A DNA stretch of 64,000 bases from Bradysia coprophila. Taxonomy: Eukaryota > Arthropoda > Insecta > Diptera > Sciaridae. The position numbers and the translations under genes were made by a program. The notes beneath the pieces were generated by a model. That model searched no databases and had not been told where the DNA came from. It saw nothing but the letters and a program-made list of their open reading frames with translations. Of the stretch, positions 35,728-45,956 are shown in pieces; the first letter of the stretch is position 1, and each line of letters starts with the position of its first letter. The stretch lies in NCBI RefSeq assembly GCF_014529535.1, contig NW_023503292.1:1275354-1339353 (forward strand), written 5' to 3'.

Positions 35728-36068
35728 TCCTTTGTCCAGCTCAGACGTCACTTGATTGTACAGATTCCAAATGTAGTCCGCCGTCAATTGGAAAATCACA
35801 ACTTTCGCGATGTTCGGGAACACTTTGTATTGCTGTGTGACATGATCGATAACCTGCACCTCTTTCTTCGCCGGATCAATTGGGCTTTGTCGGCTGTTCA
35901 ATGGACCAAAAAAAAATGAATGAAAATCCAAAACATTGCGGTCTACATGGACTGCACTCACCGAACAGCTGAATATCTTGTAACAATGGTGACGGCTTTG
36001 GACAGATAGTTTGCCATATCACGAATGATAACGACTCGAACAAACATCATTGTACCGTAGGTTAAAAC
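35728..36068 (-). pseudogene. acyl-CoA oxidase gene fragment (two exons)
   Basis: Acyl-CoA oxidase catalyses the first step of peroxisomal beta-oxidation. Two exons on the minus strand splice cleanly: about 36068-35962 (LTYGTMMFVRVV, MANYLSKAVTIVTRYSAV) and 35893-35728 (RQSPIDPAKKEVQVIDHVTQ, then QYKVFPNIAKVVIFQLTADY, IWNLYNQVTSELDKG). This is the middle of the enzyme, from the helical domain start. After DKG the reading leaves the family and soon meets a stop. No N-terminal FAD-domain or C-terminal exons were found nearby, where LINE relics lie instead. So I call a truncated duplicate; a gene with distant exons is the alternative. Confidence 0.75.
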
Positions 36069-36419
36069 CCTCAGTCCTCTGACTCGGACTTGAGGAAAGT
36101 TGCCCAGAATGTGACGCCTCAATCAAACGATCCGTCATTTAGTGAACGAATGTGAGGCACGAAAGTTTGCTGGAGGAATCTCTGAGCTTAATAGTGCCAC
36201 GGATAGCTCAATTGAATGGCTGAACAAATTGGACGTTGAACTATGAGTGGACTGTTTTTGTGAAATGCGTAAGCTCAAAGCTCTTATCTTGTTGTTCTTT
36301 TTACTTTCAACTTTCAACTTTCTTTTCTGTTTTTTTTTGCTTTATTTTTTTATTTCTGTTTTGTTCACGAATTGGAATTTGAATGATCAATTTATTTTAT
36401 TGAACAGTTTGCTCTTAGT

Positions 36420-37035
36420 TCGGCTGGCTCCATCCCTTCTCACTATCCAGTAGGCGATAGGCCTTCGCTCATAGATCTTTGTCTTACCAATAGGCCAGAG
36501 AAAGTTGTGTTCTTCAATCAGATTTCTCATGGATTTTCAAAGCATGACTTGATATTCGGGTCCTACTTGTGTAATAAGGGTAGGCCTAGTGACTCCGTGA
36601 GGCTCCGGAGGAACTTCTTTAAGGTTATTCAGGATGAACTTTATTCCGATCTTTGTTCAGTTAACTGGGAAAGTGTCTTCGGTGCTGTGGATGTTACCGA
36701 TAAAGTCGAGGTTTTTTGTTTTTAACGACGTGCTGCTTTCAGCTCTTGATGTTCCTGTGAGAAAGAGGGATTCTTTAGCTTCGACTTAGCCCTGGTTTGA
36801 TGATGCCATACGACGTGCTCTCTTGGAAAGGGATGTTGCTGAGCGAAAATACAGACGTGGGCGTGCAACTTTGACTCATTACCGTCGCGTCGGCTGCGTA
36901 ATCGTGCTACGAACCTCATCAAGCGGGCTAAGTCGGATTATTGTTTTTCGCGCAGAACATTAGTATAAAGATCTTCCTTTTTGTTCTAAATTATTGAATA
37001 AATTGAATTGAATTGAATTGAATTGAATTTTGACT
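36420..37035 (+). mobile_element. internally deleted jockey/I-type LINE
   Basis: Translation from about 36452 gives GDRPSLIDLCLTNRPEKVV, then FNQISHGFSKHDLIFGSY (end of an apurinic endonuclease domain with its S-x-HD motif). Then come the linker PWFDDAIRRALLERD and RRGRATLTHYRR with stops and a frameshift. The reverse transcriptase is missing. About 60 bp later the copy ends in AAATTGAATTGAATTGAATT, a pentamer tail typical of LINE 3' ends. Probably an internal deletion before or after insertion. Confidence 0.75.
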
Positions 37036-37494
37036 AGTCGAGCCTAGAGAAACGAACGTAGGTGTAGATAGAATAAGCGTGTAAAAATGTTGTGCTACGA
37101 TCCTATACGAGTAAGCAAGTAAGTAATGTCTGCTATTCGTACAAATATCGAGAAAAAGGGAGTATATGCTAAAGCTTACTGAGGCCACCGCCTCTCAACA
37201 ATTCGGATCTTTTCAAATCACTTATTGCAGAGATAGTGAACTCTATCAAATAATTCGAGTTATAAATAGGCAAGCAGTTACAGTAATTTCACTAGTCGAT
37301 AAGCAGCTATCGACCGGTAATCACCCCTATCAGCTGTAATAATATAACTTGGTAGTCAACTACTTAGGTGTCATTCATAAAATATGTCACACGTAACGAC
37401 TATTTGCGTCTCTTTCTATCGCATTTTCAGCTAAATCATGCATTACTTTATAAGTTCGCTGAAAATCACCTATTTTTTGATCTAAGGTCATTGA
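37036..37494. other. intergenic DNA
   Basis: No gene or clear repeat. Confidence 0.3.
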
Positions 37495-37560
37495 TATCAA
37501 GGCTGTATACTTTGGGGAGGTATCTGCGTGACCTCCCCAAAGTATACAGCCTTGATTAAT
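37495..37560. repeat. perfect 26-bp-arm hairpin
   Basis: ATCAAGGCTGTATACTTTGG, then GGAGG pairs with CCTCC, then CCAAAGTATACAGCCTTGAT around an 11-base loop. Confidence 0.85.
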
Positions 37561-37589
37561 ATCACCGTCAGGTGAACATGGACCTGGTG

Positions 37590-37880
37590 GTAAGTATACT
37601 CAAATTTTGCGTCTCTTCAAGACCTTCAAACGTAGCTAAAAAAGTTTTTTCCCGAAATTTTTTCTCCCGAGTAATTGCAAAAAAACGATTTTGGGTCCCT
37701 TTTGGCAGACCCTTACTTCACTACCTCGATCGTCGACAACAAAATAAATTTCACCAAACGTAGTACTACGTTTTACTCGCATCAGTTCAACGAATCGAAT
37801 GAGCTATAACTGAATAAAATCCGTGACACCTTGTCCCAAAGTTATTCGAAGATTTGGCGATATCACTCTTAAAAAACCTT
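37590..37880 (+). repeat. single-arm relative of the long hairpin in element A
   Basis: CGAGTAATTGCAAAAAAACG, then ATTTTGGGTCCC and GATTTGGCGATATCACTCTTA line up in order with 19770-19980 in element A (TTGAGTTATTGCCGAAAAAC, GGCGATATGACTCTTA). The inverted partner arm is absent here. Confidence 0.6.
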
Positions 37881-38641
37881 CACCAAATGCTTTCCATTTG
37901 AATGGAATCAAATGGAATCAACCGAATGGTCTCATGAATAAAATGTCCATAGTTCCAGAAGGGGCCTGTAACTAAATTTATCTAAATTCTATTGACTTTA
38001 AAAATAAAAATTAAATTCTTAATTGGTGAACTTTGAAGAATGTCTACCAACCTGCGAAATCAGTTATGTTGAATGTGTATAGGTGAGGTGATAGGTGAGT
38101 CACGAACAGAGCATAAAACATGTAATGTTTATGCATCTAACTGTTTAGTTTCGTTGATCTGTAGTAACGAAATTATTATTTTTTAAGCGGCACCATGCCA
38201 TTTTTTTCGGTAAACTACAGTTTCTCAATGGTGGACTTGGAAGTAAAAATTCTGATGCAGTGGTGCCGACTGTTGAGAGGTAACATTTTTAATGCGTACG
38301 CACAGTTACAGTTCGTGTAAAATGCAGCTGACTAAAAAATGCAAAATAAACAACTAGTTTACAACTTCTTTAGTGACATATATGCATATTGTGAAAGACC
38401 TTCAATCGAAATTGTCCATTCACCCTCTTTTAGGTAAGCTTTTTTGGCATTTTTTGTCATCCTACCCTTCCAAAACCTCATTTTTTTACATCCCAAATAA
38501 TATCCAATCACTGGTTTGTCTCTACCCGATCTGTAAATGTTCGGCCTTTTGTTGGTCCTTATTAACTACACTACTTGAAAAAAGACCAATGCAAAATGAT
38601 TGCAAAATGTTGACAGAAAATGTATATGATCAATGCACTTC
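37881..38641. other. intergenic DNA
   Basis: A 100-codon ORF at 38373-38675 is unlike any family I know. No other feature. Confidence 0.3.
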
Positions 38642-38812
38642 ACCAACGCACTTCAAGCAAAAGTGCTTCGAGTGACAGCTGCCAAATAGAGCACTATTTT
38701 GTATGAAAAGCTTTTCCAGTGCCAGTACTGAAACTGGACAGTCGTACAATTTATAATATTCTATTTGACAACTGTTATTAAAAGCACTGGTGCTTGAAGT
38801 TCGTTAATATGT
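38642..38812. mobile_element. 170-bp MITE
   Basis: Inverted ends: CAACGCACTTCAAGCAAAAG and its partner AGCACTGGTGCTTGAAGTTC read on the other strand. Non-coding. Confidence 0.6.
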
Positions 38813-39225
38813 TATTTTCGTGCATTTTGCATGTTCTCAGGAACTGTATATACTAGCCTTTAAGAGCAATGGATGCTTAGCTGAAATCAAAAGCCTGCAT
38901 TGGTTTTTTTCGTATTATTTTTGTTAATATCTTTTTGAAAAATTGAAAAAGTTTAAACTTGACTTTGGTATGTGAATGTGACCGAAGTTTCCGATGGTCG
39001 ATTTTATAATTCAAAAATGTAGTCCAAGTTGTTGTGATGGCTCATTTTAAAGGTATTTCGATAGAGAGAGCTAATAAAATTTTGTCGAGCCATATTAGAC
39101 AGAGGTTACAGTTTTTCAAGTAGTTGTAAAAACATTATTTTCAGGCTGACCAAATAACATACCATTCTCTCTCACCAGATAAAGAGCGAAATGAATATTA
39201 GTTTTTAGTCGGCGCGAATAAAAAA
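38813..39225. other. intergenic DNA
   Basis: Nothing recognised. Confidence 0.3.
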
Positions 39226-40137
39226 TAATGTTACTCCACGGCAGAGTAAAATAAACCAGGCAGGAGCGGTTCATTTTCGAAACGTCAAATAAGGGACCTA
39301 ATACACTGGATGAAAATGAACTCAAATGAACACTGACATAAATTGAAAAATTTTGTTCGCAAGAAATATAGGGCTACTAGATTATTCAGGTCCCTAGTCA
39401 AATCAGCGCTCCTGCCTGGACGGTATTTTTTTTGGCATATCTTTTAGCATATCTTTTCAAAATTTGTTTTTGTTTCCAAAAAATATTTTTGTTTTCAAAA
39501 AAGTTTTGTAAGTATATAAAGAATTTTGGTTTTCAAAAAAAAAGTTTTGTTTTAGTATATAAGGAGTTTGGTTGAAGAAAAAGTAACAAAACTAAAGTTT
39601 TGCTTTTTCTACATATGAGAAAATATGGTAATAATTGATTGCAAAGAGAAACAATTTAGAAAGGCATCGAATTAAAGTGATACACTGAAAAATGATTTTG
39701 ATATCCTAAAAAAAGGTTTTCGATGTTTTGAAAAAAGATTTTTGATATCCTGTCAGCATGATATACTAAAAAATAATAAATTTTGATATCTTAAATAAAT
39801 AATAAAGATGTCAAATCTTTAAAAATTTGATCTCTCGAAATTGATATCCCCAAAAATGATTATGATTCACCGAAATTTGAAATTGATACCCAAAAAAGGA
39901 ATTCTGATATCCAAAAAAAAGGAATTGATGACCCGAAAAAATAATTCTGATATCACCAAAAGCAAATTTTGATATACCAAAAAAAGAAAGTTATTTCATA
40001 GAAAAGGAAATTTTATTTCCAATAAATAGAAATTGATAACTCAGAAAAATGAATTTTCTCGAGATTTCTTATAAACGAAGATAAATAATTAACAAAGCGA
40101 GATAATTTTATTGAAAACGGAGTCATAGTATACCGTC

Positions 40138-40945
40138 ATTCAAAAAGGAAGTCACGCTCATAGGGACGGACCCACTTTTAGAAAAACGTGACGTGTTCTG
40201 ACATATGCGACGGACCCACATTCTCTGAAATCGGACGTCCTCTCTTTGTTAAAACACTTAAAAGAAGTTAGCATCTCTGATATTTCTTTATGTTCTGATT
40301 GAGGGACTCGAGTACTACACGAAACTGTATTTAGTTTCCGGATCCGCTCGGCATACATGACCGCCCAGAACACGAGTCAATTTGAATACAGATTGTTATC
40401 GCAACGGATAGAGGGACTAATTCTAAGCTAATTCGTGTTAAAATGGCTTCCCTCTACAACCTGGCCACGTAGCTAATCCAGCTAAAGTCGAAAATTCGCC
40501 ATTGTTCAATGGTGATATACGTCCAAGACGAAGACAGTTTGATACTCTTTGAATATTGGTAGAGGATTGCATGCTCTATTAAAAGCTGTGAATTGATTTT
40601 ACAAAAGTCATCTGAATTGTGCACCATTAGAAAAGTTTATTTTCACCATTAGTGAACTAAAAATGTATTGAGTGGAAAGACATAGAATTGAAATCGAAAT
40701 TTTTCTCAATGTGGACCTCAAAAATCGATTCTTCTGCGGCACACCAGTTATCGAACCATGACTTTTGTTGTGATTTTTTTGGTTTTAGAATATACTTATG
40801 ATGTTTAACTTGAATTCACTTTTCCCTTATACGGACGTCCGCTTTGGGGGATGGACCCCAAAATCAGAAAGCGGACATAGTGTGATTTAGGATGGACCCA
40901 CCTCAAAAAAATCGAAAAAAACGTGACGTCCTTTTTGGACAACGC
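40138..40945. mobile_element. nested inverted-repeat element
   Basis: CAAAAAGGAAGTCACG at the left and CGTGACGTCCTTTTTGG at the right are inverted. GGACCCAC and GGACGTCC motifs recur inside. The minus-strand ORF at 40158-40373 is unrecognised. Confidence 0.5.
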
Positions 40946-41096
40946 CTATCTACTTTTCTAAATTTTTTATCTCAGTTTTTAGTTGTTTTTCTCCATTTGA
41001 GGCTCCGTTTTTAAATTCTATTTTTCTGAAAGTATTCTCTCAACTTTTTAATTTGTTGATTTGTTTCTTCCATACATTTATTATTTCCATATCTTA

Positions 41097-41976
41097 GGGG
41101 ACATTCAAAAAGGACGTCCGCTGTTTTTCCGATATTTTCGACGCCCCCCCCCCCACCCCCTGTCCGAATGTGTCCACTTTTCGATACCCCCCCCCCCTCC
41201 GGTGGACGTCCGAAAAATGAAATTTTCCACATTTTTTAATGATTCACATATTACAAAAATTAGCGAAACATTAATAGAAGTCGAAAGTTAAGTACTAGCA
41301 CTTCGGCAAACTTGCGTTTTTGGAAATACACGTGGTGCAAAATCCGAAGTTCAAAAAACTGTTTTCGTAACTCGAACTTTACGCACTAGTGTAAAAAAAA
41401 TCCTTTTCCGCGATAAACAAATGATGAAATTGCTTCGTTACGACAAAGTGTTATTAACTTGTGCCTAAACTGGAAGTCACATCCTATCACATCTTTTGCG
41501 CGAAATATCCATTTAGGCACTTGTTTTGAAAACAGCTATTGTAAAATGATATTAACAATATTATTAAAATTGTGTATGTACGTCAAATTCATATAGCCTA
41601 TTTTCTCAGCAGCTCAAGATTTACATCACCTTAAGTGGTATTGTAGATGTAAAGCATAAAAATTTGAAGGAAATTTGATATTGCTACATTGAGTAGAGTT
41701 CATTAATGCCAAACAAATAGAATTCAAACAAAAAATTTTTTCGCAACGTTGGCGCTGGTGGGTGTAAGATTATGGCTACGTTAATAAAATTATAAAAGTT
41801 ATTGTCATATGATTAACCGCATGTCATTACTAAGTTACTTTTGACAATTTTGTTATATATTGAAAGGTGGACGTCCGAATTCGCAAATAACCCCCCCCCC
41901 CCTGTCCGAATCTGTCCGGTTTTCAGCTACCTCCCCCCCACCCCATAGTCGCGGACGTCCTTTTTGAATGTCCCCC
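41097..41976. mobile_element. 880-bp element with perfect 25-bp TIRs
   Basis: The left end GGGGACATTCAAAAAGGACG, then TCCGC is exactly inverted at 41951-41975. TA dinucleotides flank both ends, as expected for Tc1/mariner-type insertion. Subterminal poly-C runs with TGTCCGAAT occur near both ends. No transposase ORF. Confidence 0.78.
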
Positions 41977-42009
41977 TAGCTATAATAGACTGCTAAACTG
42001 TATGCTAAA

Positions 42010-42118
42010 ATGATGTATGTCCTAGGATCTAGTAAAACGCCCTTATGTTCCATTTCGTAGAAGGATGTATGTCCTAGAATCGAGCAAAACGCCTTCACGT
42101 TACATTTCGTAACGGATC
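42010..42118 (+). repeat. two tandem units of about 53 bp, third copy in the palindrome loop
   Basis: ATGTATGTCCTAGGATCTAG, then TAAAACGCC, then CATTTCGTA repeats twice here. A related unit (CATTTCGTAAAAGG, CTCCTAGGATCGATCAAAAC) lies at 42326-42372. Confidence 0.7.
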
Positions 42119-42130
42119 AATCAAGGAGAC

Positions 42131-42575
42131 GAAGCGAGAGAAAAAAAATTAACTCCTAAGTTACCGACACCGTTCCGGCGCCCGGCTCGCATTGCGGCCC
42201 TCCGCTTCGCTCCGGGGCAATGGGCCGGATCGCTCGGCGTGTTAAAACACTTTTTATGTGCAATGAAAATTGGTATTCGTTTCGTAAAAAAATGAATTCT
42301 GTGGGGACGAACTAAAGTCCTTTACGTTACATTTCGTAAAAGGATAAATCTCCTAGGATCGATCAAAACGCTGGCCGTCAAGGAGTTTAGTTCGTCCCCA
42401 CAGAATTCATTTTTTTACGAAACGAATACCAATTTTCATTGCACTTAAAAAGCGTTTTAACACGCCGAGCGATCCGGCCCATTGCCCCGGAGCGAAGCGG
42501 AGGGCCGCAATGCGAGCCGGGCGCCGGAACGGTGTCGGTAACTTAGGAGTTAATTTTTTTTTTCTCGCTTCGTCT
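42131..42575. repeat. 445-bp GC-rich near-perfect palindrome
   Basis: Arms of about 190 bp: the left runs GACGAAGCGAGAGAAAAAAA, then TCCTAAGTTACCGACACCGT, then GCGCCCGGCTCGC to TTCTGTGGGGACGAACTAAA; the right is the mirror. A loop of about 60 bp follows the tandem-unit sequence. The GC-rich middle of the arms stands out in this AT-rich window. Confidence 0.9.
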
Positions 42576-43117
42576 AATTTGTTTTACATAAAACTGAATT
42601 TACAGAAAAAAAAAGTTCAAAAATATTACATCTAACCACCGATCCATTGATTTGTTTCAATAACAATAATCATCCACAAACTTATAGTTTTTGCGAAGTC
42701 ATAGAAAATGATGTATAACACAACAGATAAAGAGAGAGCAATTTTTAAAAGGAAACTCAATCCATTGCTCTAAAAAAAATTACCATTCATTTATTCACTT
42801 TTATCTCAATCTTCTTTTCGTTCTCATTTCAAAATTATTTCTCTTTGCAATCAATTATTACCATATTTTCTCATATGTAGAAAAAGCAAAACTTTAGTTT
42901 TGTTACTTTTTCTTCAACCAAACTCCTTATATACTAAAACAAAACTTTATTTTTGAAAACCAAAATTCTTTATATACTTACAAAACTTTTTTTGAAAACA
43001 AAAATATTTTTTGGAAACAAAAACAAATTTTGAAAAGATATGCTAAAAGATATGCCAAAAAAAATACCGTCCTGCCTGGTTAACTTTACTCTGTCGTGGT
43101 TACTCCAATCTAATTTC

Positions 43118-43499
43118 TAATTTCTTTACGACGGTGGTGAATACGTACTCACGATCTGGGTCAAAGACACATCTTTTTGGTCCTAGTGACATAAAAAAAT
43201 ATTTTAAAAAAAAATTAAATACACAATTTTCTAGCTTAAAAAAATAGTACTTTGCCACAAGCGAGCCATCACAATGCTCTGAAAATGTACCACCGCACCG
43301 GGTCACATAGCAAATTTTTACTTTTTACAAACTATTTTAGTTTTTAATGTGATAGTATGGCACCAAAACCAAAAACCATGATAGCATAGGAGTATAAATT
43401 GATATTGTTCAAGATTTTTTTTGGTGAAGGTGAGAGTGGTCCAATGATACGCTTCTCGAGAATTTTCAGTTTTTGATTTTTCGCCAGCTGAAGTTGTTA
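43118..43499. other. intergenic DNA, repeat related to 63440-63550
   Basis: The end (TTTTTCGCCAGCTGAAGTTG) matches 63470-63490. No gene. Confidence 0.4.
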
Positions 43500-43507
43500 C
43501 AGACCAT

Positions 43508-45101
43508 TAGGGTTCCCAGACGTGCTCTTTTTTGAGTACATGTACTCTTTTTCGACACTATGCTACTACTTTTGACTGGCTTTAGCTAGCCCGCTACTAT
43601 TTCATCGTTTATGTACTCTTTGTACTCTTTTTCGAATGAGAATATATAATTTTTGCTAATTTATAATAAAAAAATTAGTACAAAATTTCCCTGGGCGGCA
43701 GAGAATGCAACAGTCTTCTACTCTATTCATTCTGTATGTACTACAGTGTAGATGTTTCTTCAACATTAATTGTACAGAAATCTTCCATACTAAATAGAAG
43801 AAGACATTTCATTTTTCGAAACTGAGCTTAGGGCACAAATTACCAATTTGTGTTGTAAAGCACTAAATTTGCTTAAAGAACTTTTAGAAGGCTTCTAAGT
43901 CAGAAATTCTGACTCATGGTCAAAGAACGGGGTGCCTGAAGCCTTGAAACAATAGTGACGATTGACGCTTAATATGATTTAATGGAAACGTCTCAAGCGA
44001 AAAACTCAATTCGGAGTTTCACTGCTCAATAATCATAAACTCGTCACAAATGTGCCTTTCTTTCAATTTATTTATTTAAACAAGCGAAAAAAAAAGACTG
44101 CTCACAAAGGCGCAGTCAGTAAAAAAACGATCTTTTCATCAACAAATAAATATTACAATAAATTAAAATCATCTACTCTACTTCTCCCTAATGTTCCTAG
44201 AATGCATGCCGCATTTCCTCTTTGAATAGCGATTGAAATTTTCTGTAATAAGTAATCGGTGGAGCGCGGTTCTCCTGAAGCTGCTTTCATTAATGACCCC
44301 AATTTGTAGACAAATTTTTTCGTTTCTGGGCCCATGCAACCTAGCGATTCGAAAGCAATAGGAGTGAATAAATAATTTTCTTTTAGATCTATATAATGGT
44401 TATGCTTCAATCTTTCTGCCTTTTCTGCGATTGACCCTGATTTCTTAGAAGATTCATTTATGTATGAAGGAGCCAACGTATCACGTATTGTCACATCCCA
44501 TAAAAGAGACTTTCCATGACTCCACGGAATTATGGTCATACCGTCAACTCTTTTACCGTCACTTCTAGAAATACCTGGTGGTTGCAATATAGTTGGTACT
44601 CCTACAGAAGAAAATGCATGAGAAAATATTCCATTAACATCGTCATGTCTAGGTGTTATTGCTCCAGTCATATTACAAGACAAACCGTGCAAACCGTCCT
44701 TTTTTACCATTTTACCACAGATACATTTATACTCTTCGCATAATTGGGAACCTATACGAAGACCAACAGCAATTCTCGCGGCGTTGTTATCTAATAGCAA
44801 ACCTAATTTACTCGATGGGACCACCTGCAGCCACTTTGAAGATTCTTTAGTAGATGACGCAAGTAATCTGGCACGTGTAATAGGTTCACTAGATTCAAAC
44901 ATCTCGCAAAACTTACTCCTAATCATCGGGGTATCCCAATTTTTTTGCACCTTTTTATTTTCATCATTCTCTGGAATAAAATCTTTCTTACTGAAAAATA
45001 ATTTTTTCTTAATCTTTTCCACTTCCGCATAATGTACTCTTTTGTACTCTTTTTCAAGTAGGAAATGTACTCTATTTGAAATTTGCGATCTGGGAACCCT
45101 G
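43508..45101 (-). mobile_element. hAT-like element, 1594 bp, TSD CAGACCAT, carrying a retroelement-derived ORF
   Basis: TIRs are TAGGGTTCCCAGA (left) and CAGGGTTCCCAGA (right, reversed). The 8-bp duplication CAGACCAT is at 43500-43507 and 45102-45109. Both subterminal regions contain several GTACTCTTTTT motifs in opposite orientation, as in many hAT elements. A related unoccupied site exists at 63470-63550 (GAAGTTGTTCCTGACCATGA). Between the ends lies a single long ORF that is not a hAT transposase. Confidence 0.85.
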
Positions 45102-45109
45102 CAGACCAT
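44153..45109 (-). CDS. ORF related to the C-terminal endonuclease region of a non-LTR-type retroelement
   Basis: The 318-codon frame is stop-free. Its first 20 or so codons only read the transposon end and the target duplication, so the real start is probably later (an internal Met, MIRSKFCEMF, is at about residue 62). From residue 80 on it matches a protein block common in invertebrate repeat proteins: ARLLASSTKESSKWLQVVP, RIAVGLRIG, a Cys/His cluster (Cys in CICGKM, then HGLSCN and RHDDVN), then PGISRSDGKRVDGMTIIPW and LLWDVTIRDT. The spaced D...WDVT pattern looks like a PD-(D/E)xK restriction-like nuclease. The end is AIQRGNAACILGTLG. No reverse transcriptase precedes it. A minus-strand AATAAA lies about 80 bp after the stop near 44070. 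Activity is unknown. Confidence 0.7.
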   Translation of the reverse strand: MVCRVPRSQISNRVHFLLEKEYKRVHYAEVEKIKKKLFFSKKDFIPENDENKKVQKNWDTPMIRSKFCEMFESSEPITRARLLASSTKESSKWLQVVPSSKLGLLLDNNAARIAVGLRIGSQLCEEYKCICGKMVKKDGLHGLSCNMTGAITPRHDDVNGIFSHAFSSVGVPTILQPPGISRSDGKRVDGMTIIPWSHGKSLLWDVTIRDTLAPSYINESSKKSGSIAEKAERLKHNHYIDLKENYLFTPIAFESLGCMGPETKKFVYKLGSLMKAASGEPRSTDYLLQKISIAIQRGNAACILGTLGRSRVDDFNLL

Positions 45110-45956
45110 AGTAATTATTTGTAGATCGGTCTCTATTGCACTTCGCAGAATCGACCCCTAATGGATGTATGGGTATCTCCATAGCATATTCACAAAAGAG
45201 TTTGGCTTCTCCTCGACTGAGGATTTGCATCATATACTTACATGTTATATGTATATAGACCACGTGATGGGATTGCATCGGCAGGAGTGATGTAAATAAA
45301 ACAACTGAGATGTAAATTATATTAAAGTGTTGTGTTCAAATATATTTCGTTATTTTTTAACCGGAGTCACTGTTTTTTGTTTCTCTTTTTTTTTCTTGAA
45401 TTTCTTTTCTTTTTTTCGTGACTTCAATTTCTTTGTTTTTACTAAATTTTTTTTATCGCCTTGACGAATTGATTTGTTTTCTTTTTTTCTTCGGTTTTTT
45501 AATTTATATCTTTCATACTGAATGTTTTCGATTTCCTTTTTTTTTCTCTACAGTTAATGAACATATACTGATTTTTACCAATAAACTTAATGCTACAAAA
45601 CCATTGTTTGTGTCTGTTTGTTGTTACATTATTAACTATAATATAATTCTATGAAATAAATTTAAGACCGGAGTAAATGTATTAAGAAAATAAGAACATG
45701 AAATTAAAAACAAAGTTAACACAAAACATCTTTTTTTGTTATTATATTTCTAGAAAAAAGAAAATTTTCTTTTCATTTTTATTTCTCATTTTTAGCGTTA
45801 GCATGCTGACTTCTCCACTATTTTGTTTTCTTCTCGTTTTGTTTGTTTGTCATTTTTCAGTACAAATATATCATATCATAATCACATTTAATGTAAAAAA
45901 ATTTTCATTTTTTTCTTTTTTCTTCAAAAATCATTTTCTTATAATATGATTATGTA
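45110..45956. other. region 3' of the RBM26/27 gene
   Basis: T-rich, low-complexity DNA. TTTATT near 45778 (AATAAA on the minus strand) may be the polyadenylation signal of the minus-strand gene. No other gene. Confidence 0.4.

Larger units (their letters stand above)
39420..43070. mobile_element. 3651-bp long-TIR element, 9-bp TSD CCTGCCTGG
   Basis: TIRs of about 235 bp (39420-39655 and 42838-43070) begin ACGGTATTTTTTTTGGCATA. The 9-bp duplication CCTGCCTGG sits at 39411-39419 and 43071-43079. Long TIRs with 9-bp TSD fit Mutator-like elements. The interior has no recognised transposase and carries further nested repeats, so it is probably non-autonomous. Confidence 0.87.
39226..43117. mobile_element. 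older MITE split by a large insertion
   Basis: Left TIR at about 39229-39275: GTTACTCCACGGCAGAGTAA, then AACCAGGCAGGAGCG. Right TIR: CGCTCCTGCCTGG at 39407-39419 and, after the inserted element, CCTGCCTGGTTAACTTTACT, then CTGTCGTGGTTACTCC to about 43109. Excising 39420-43070 plus one CCTGCCTGG restores a continuous arm. Confidence 0.78.
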
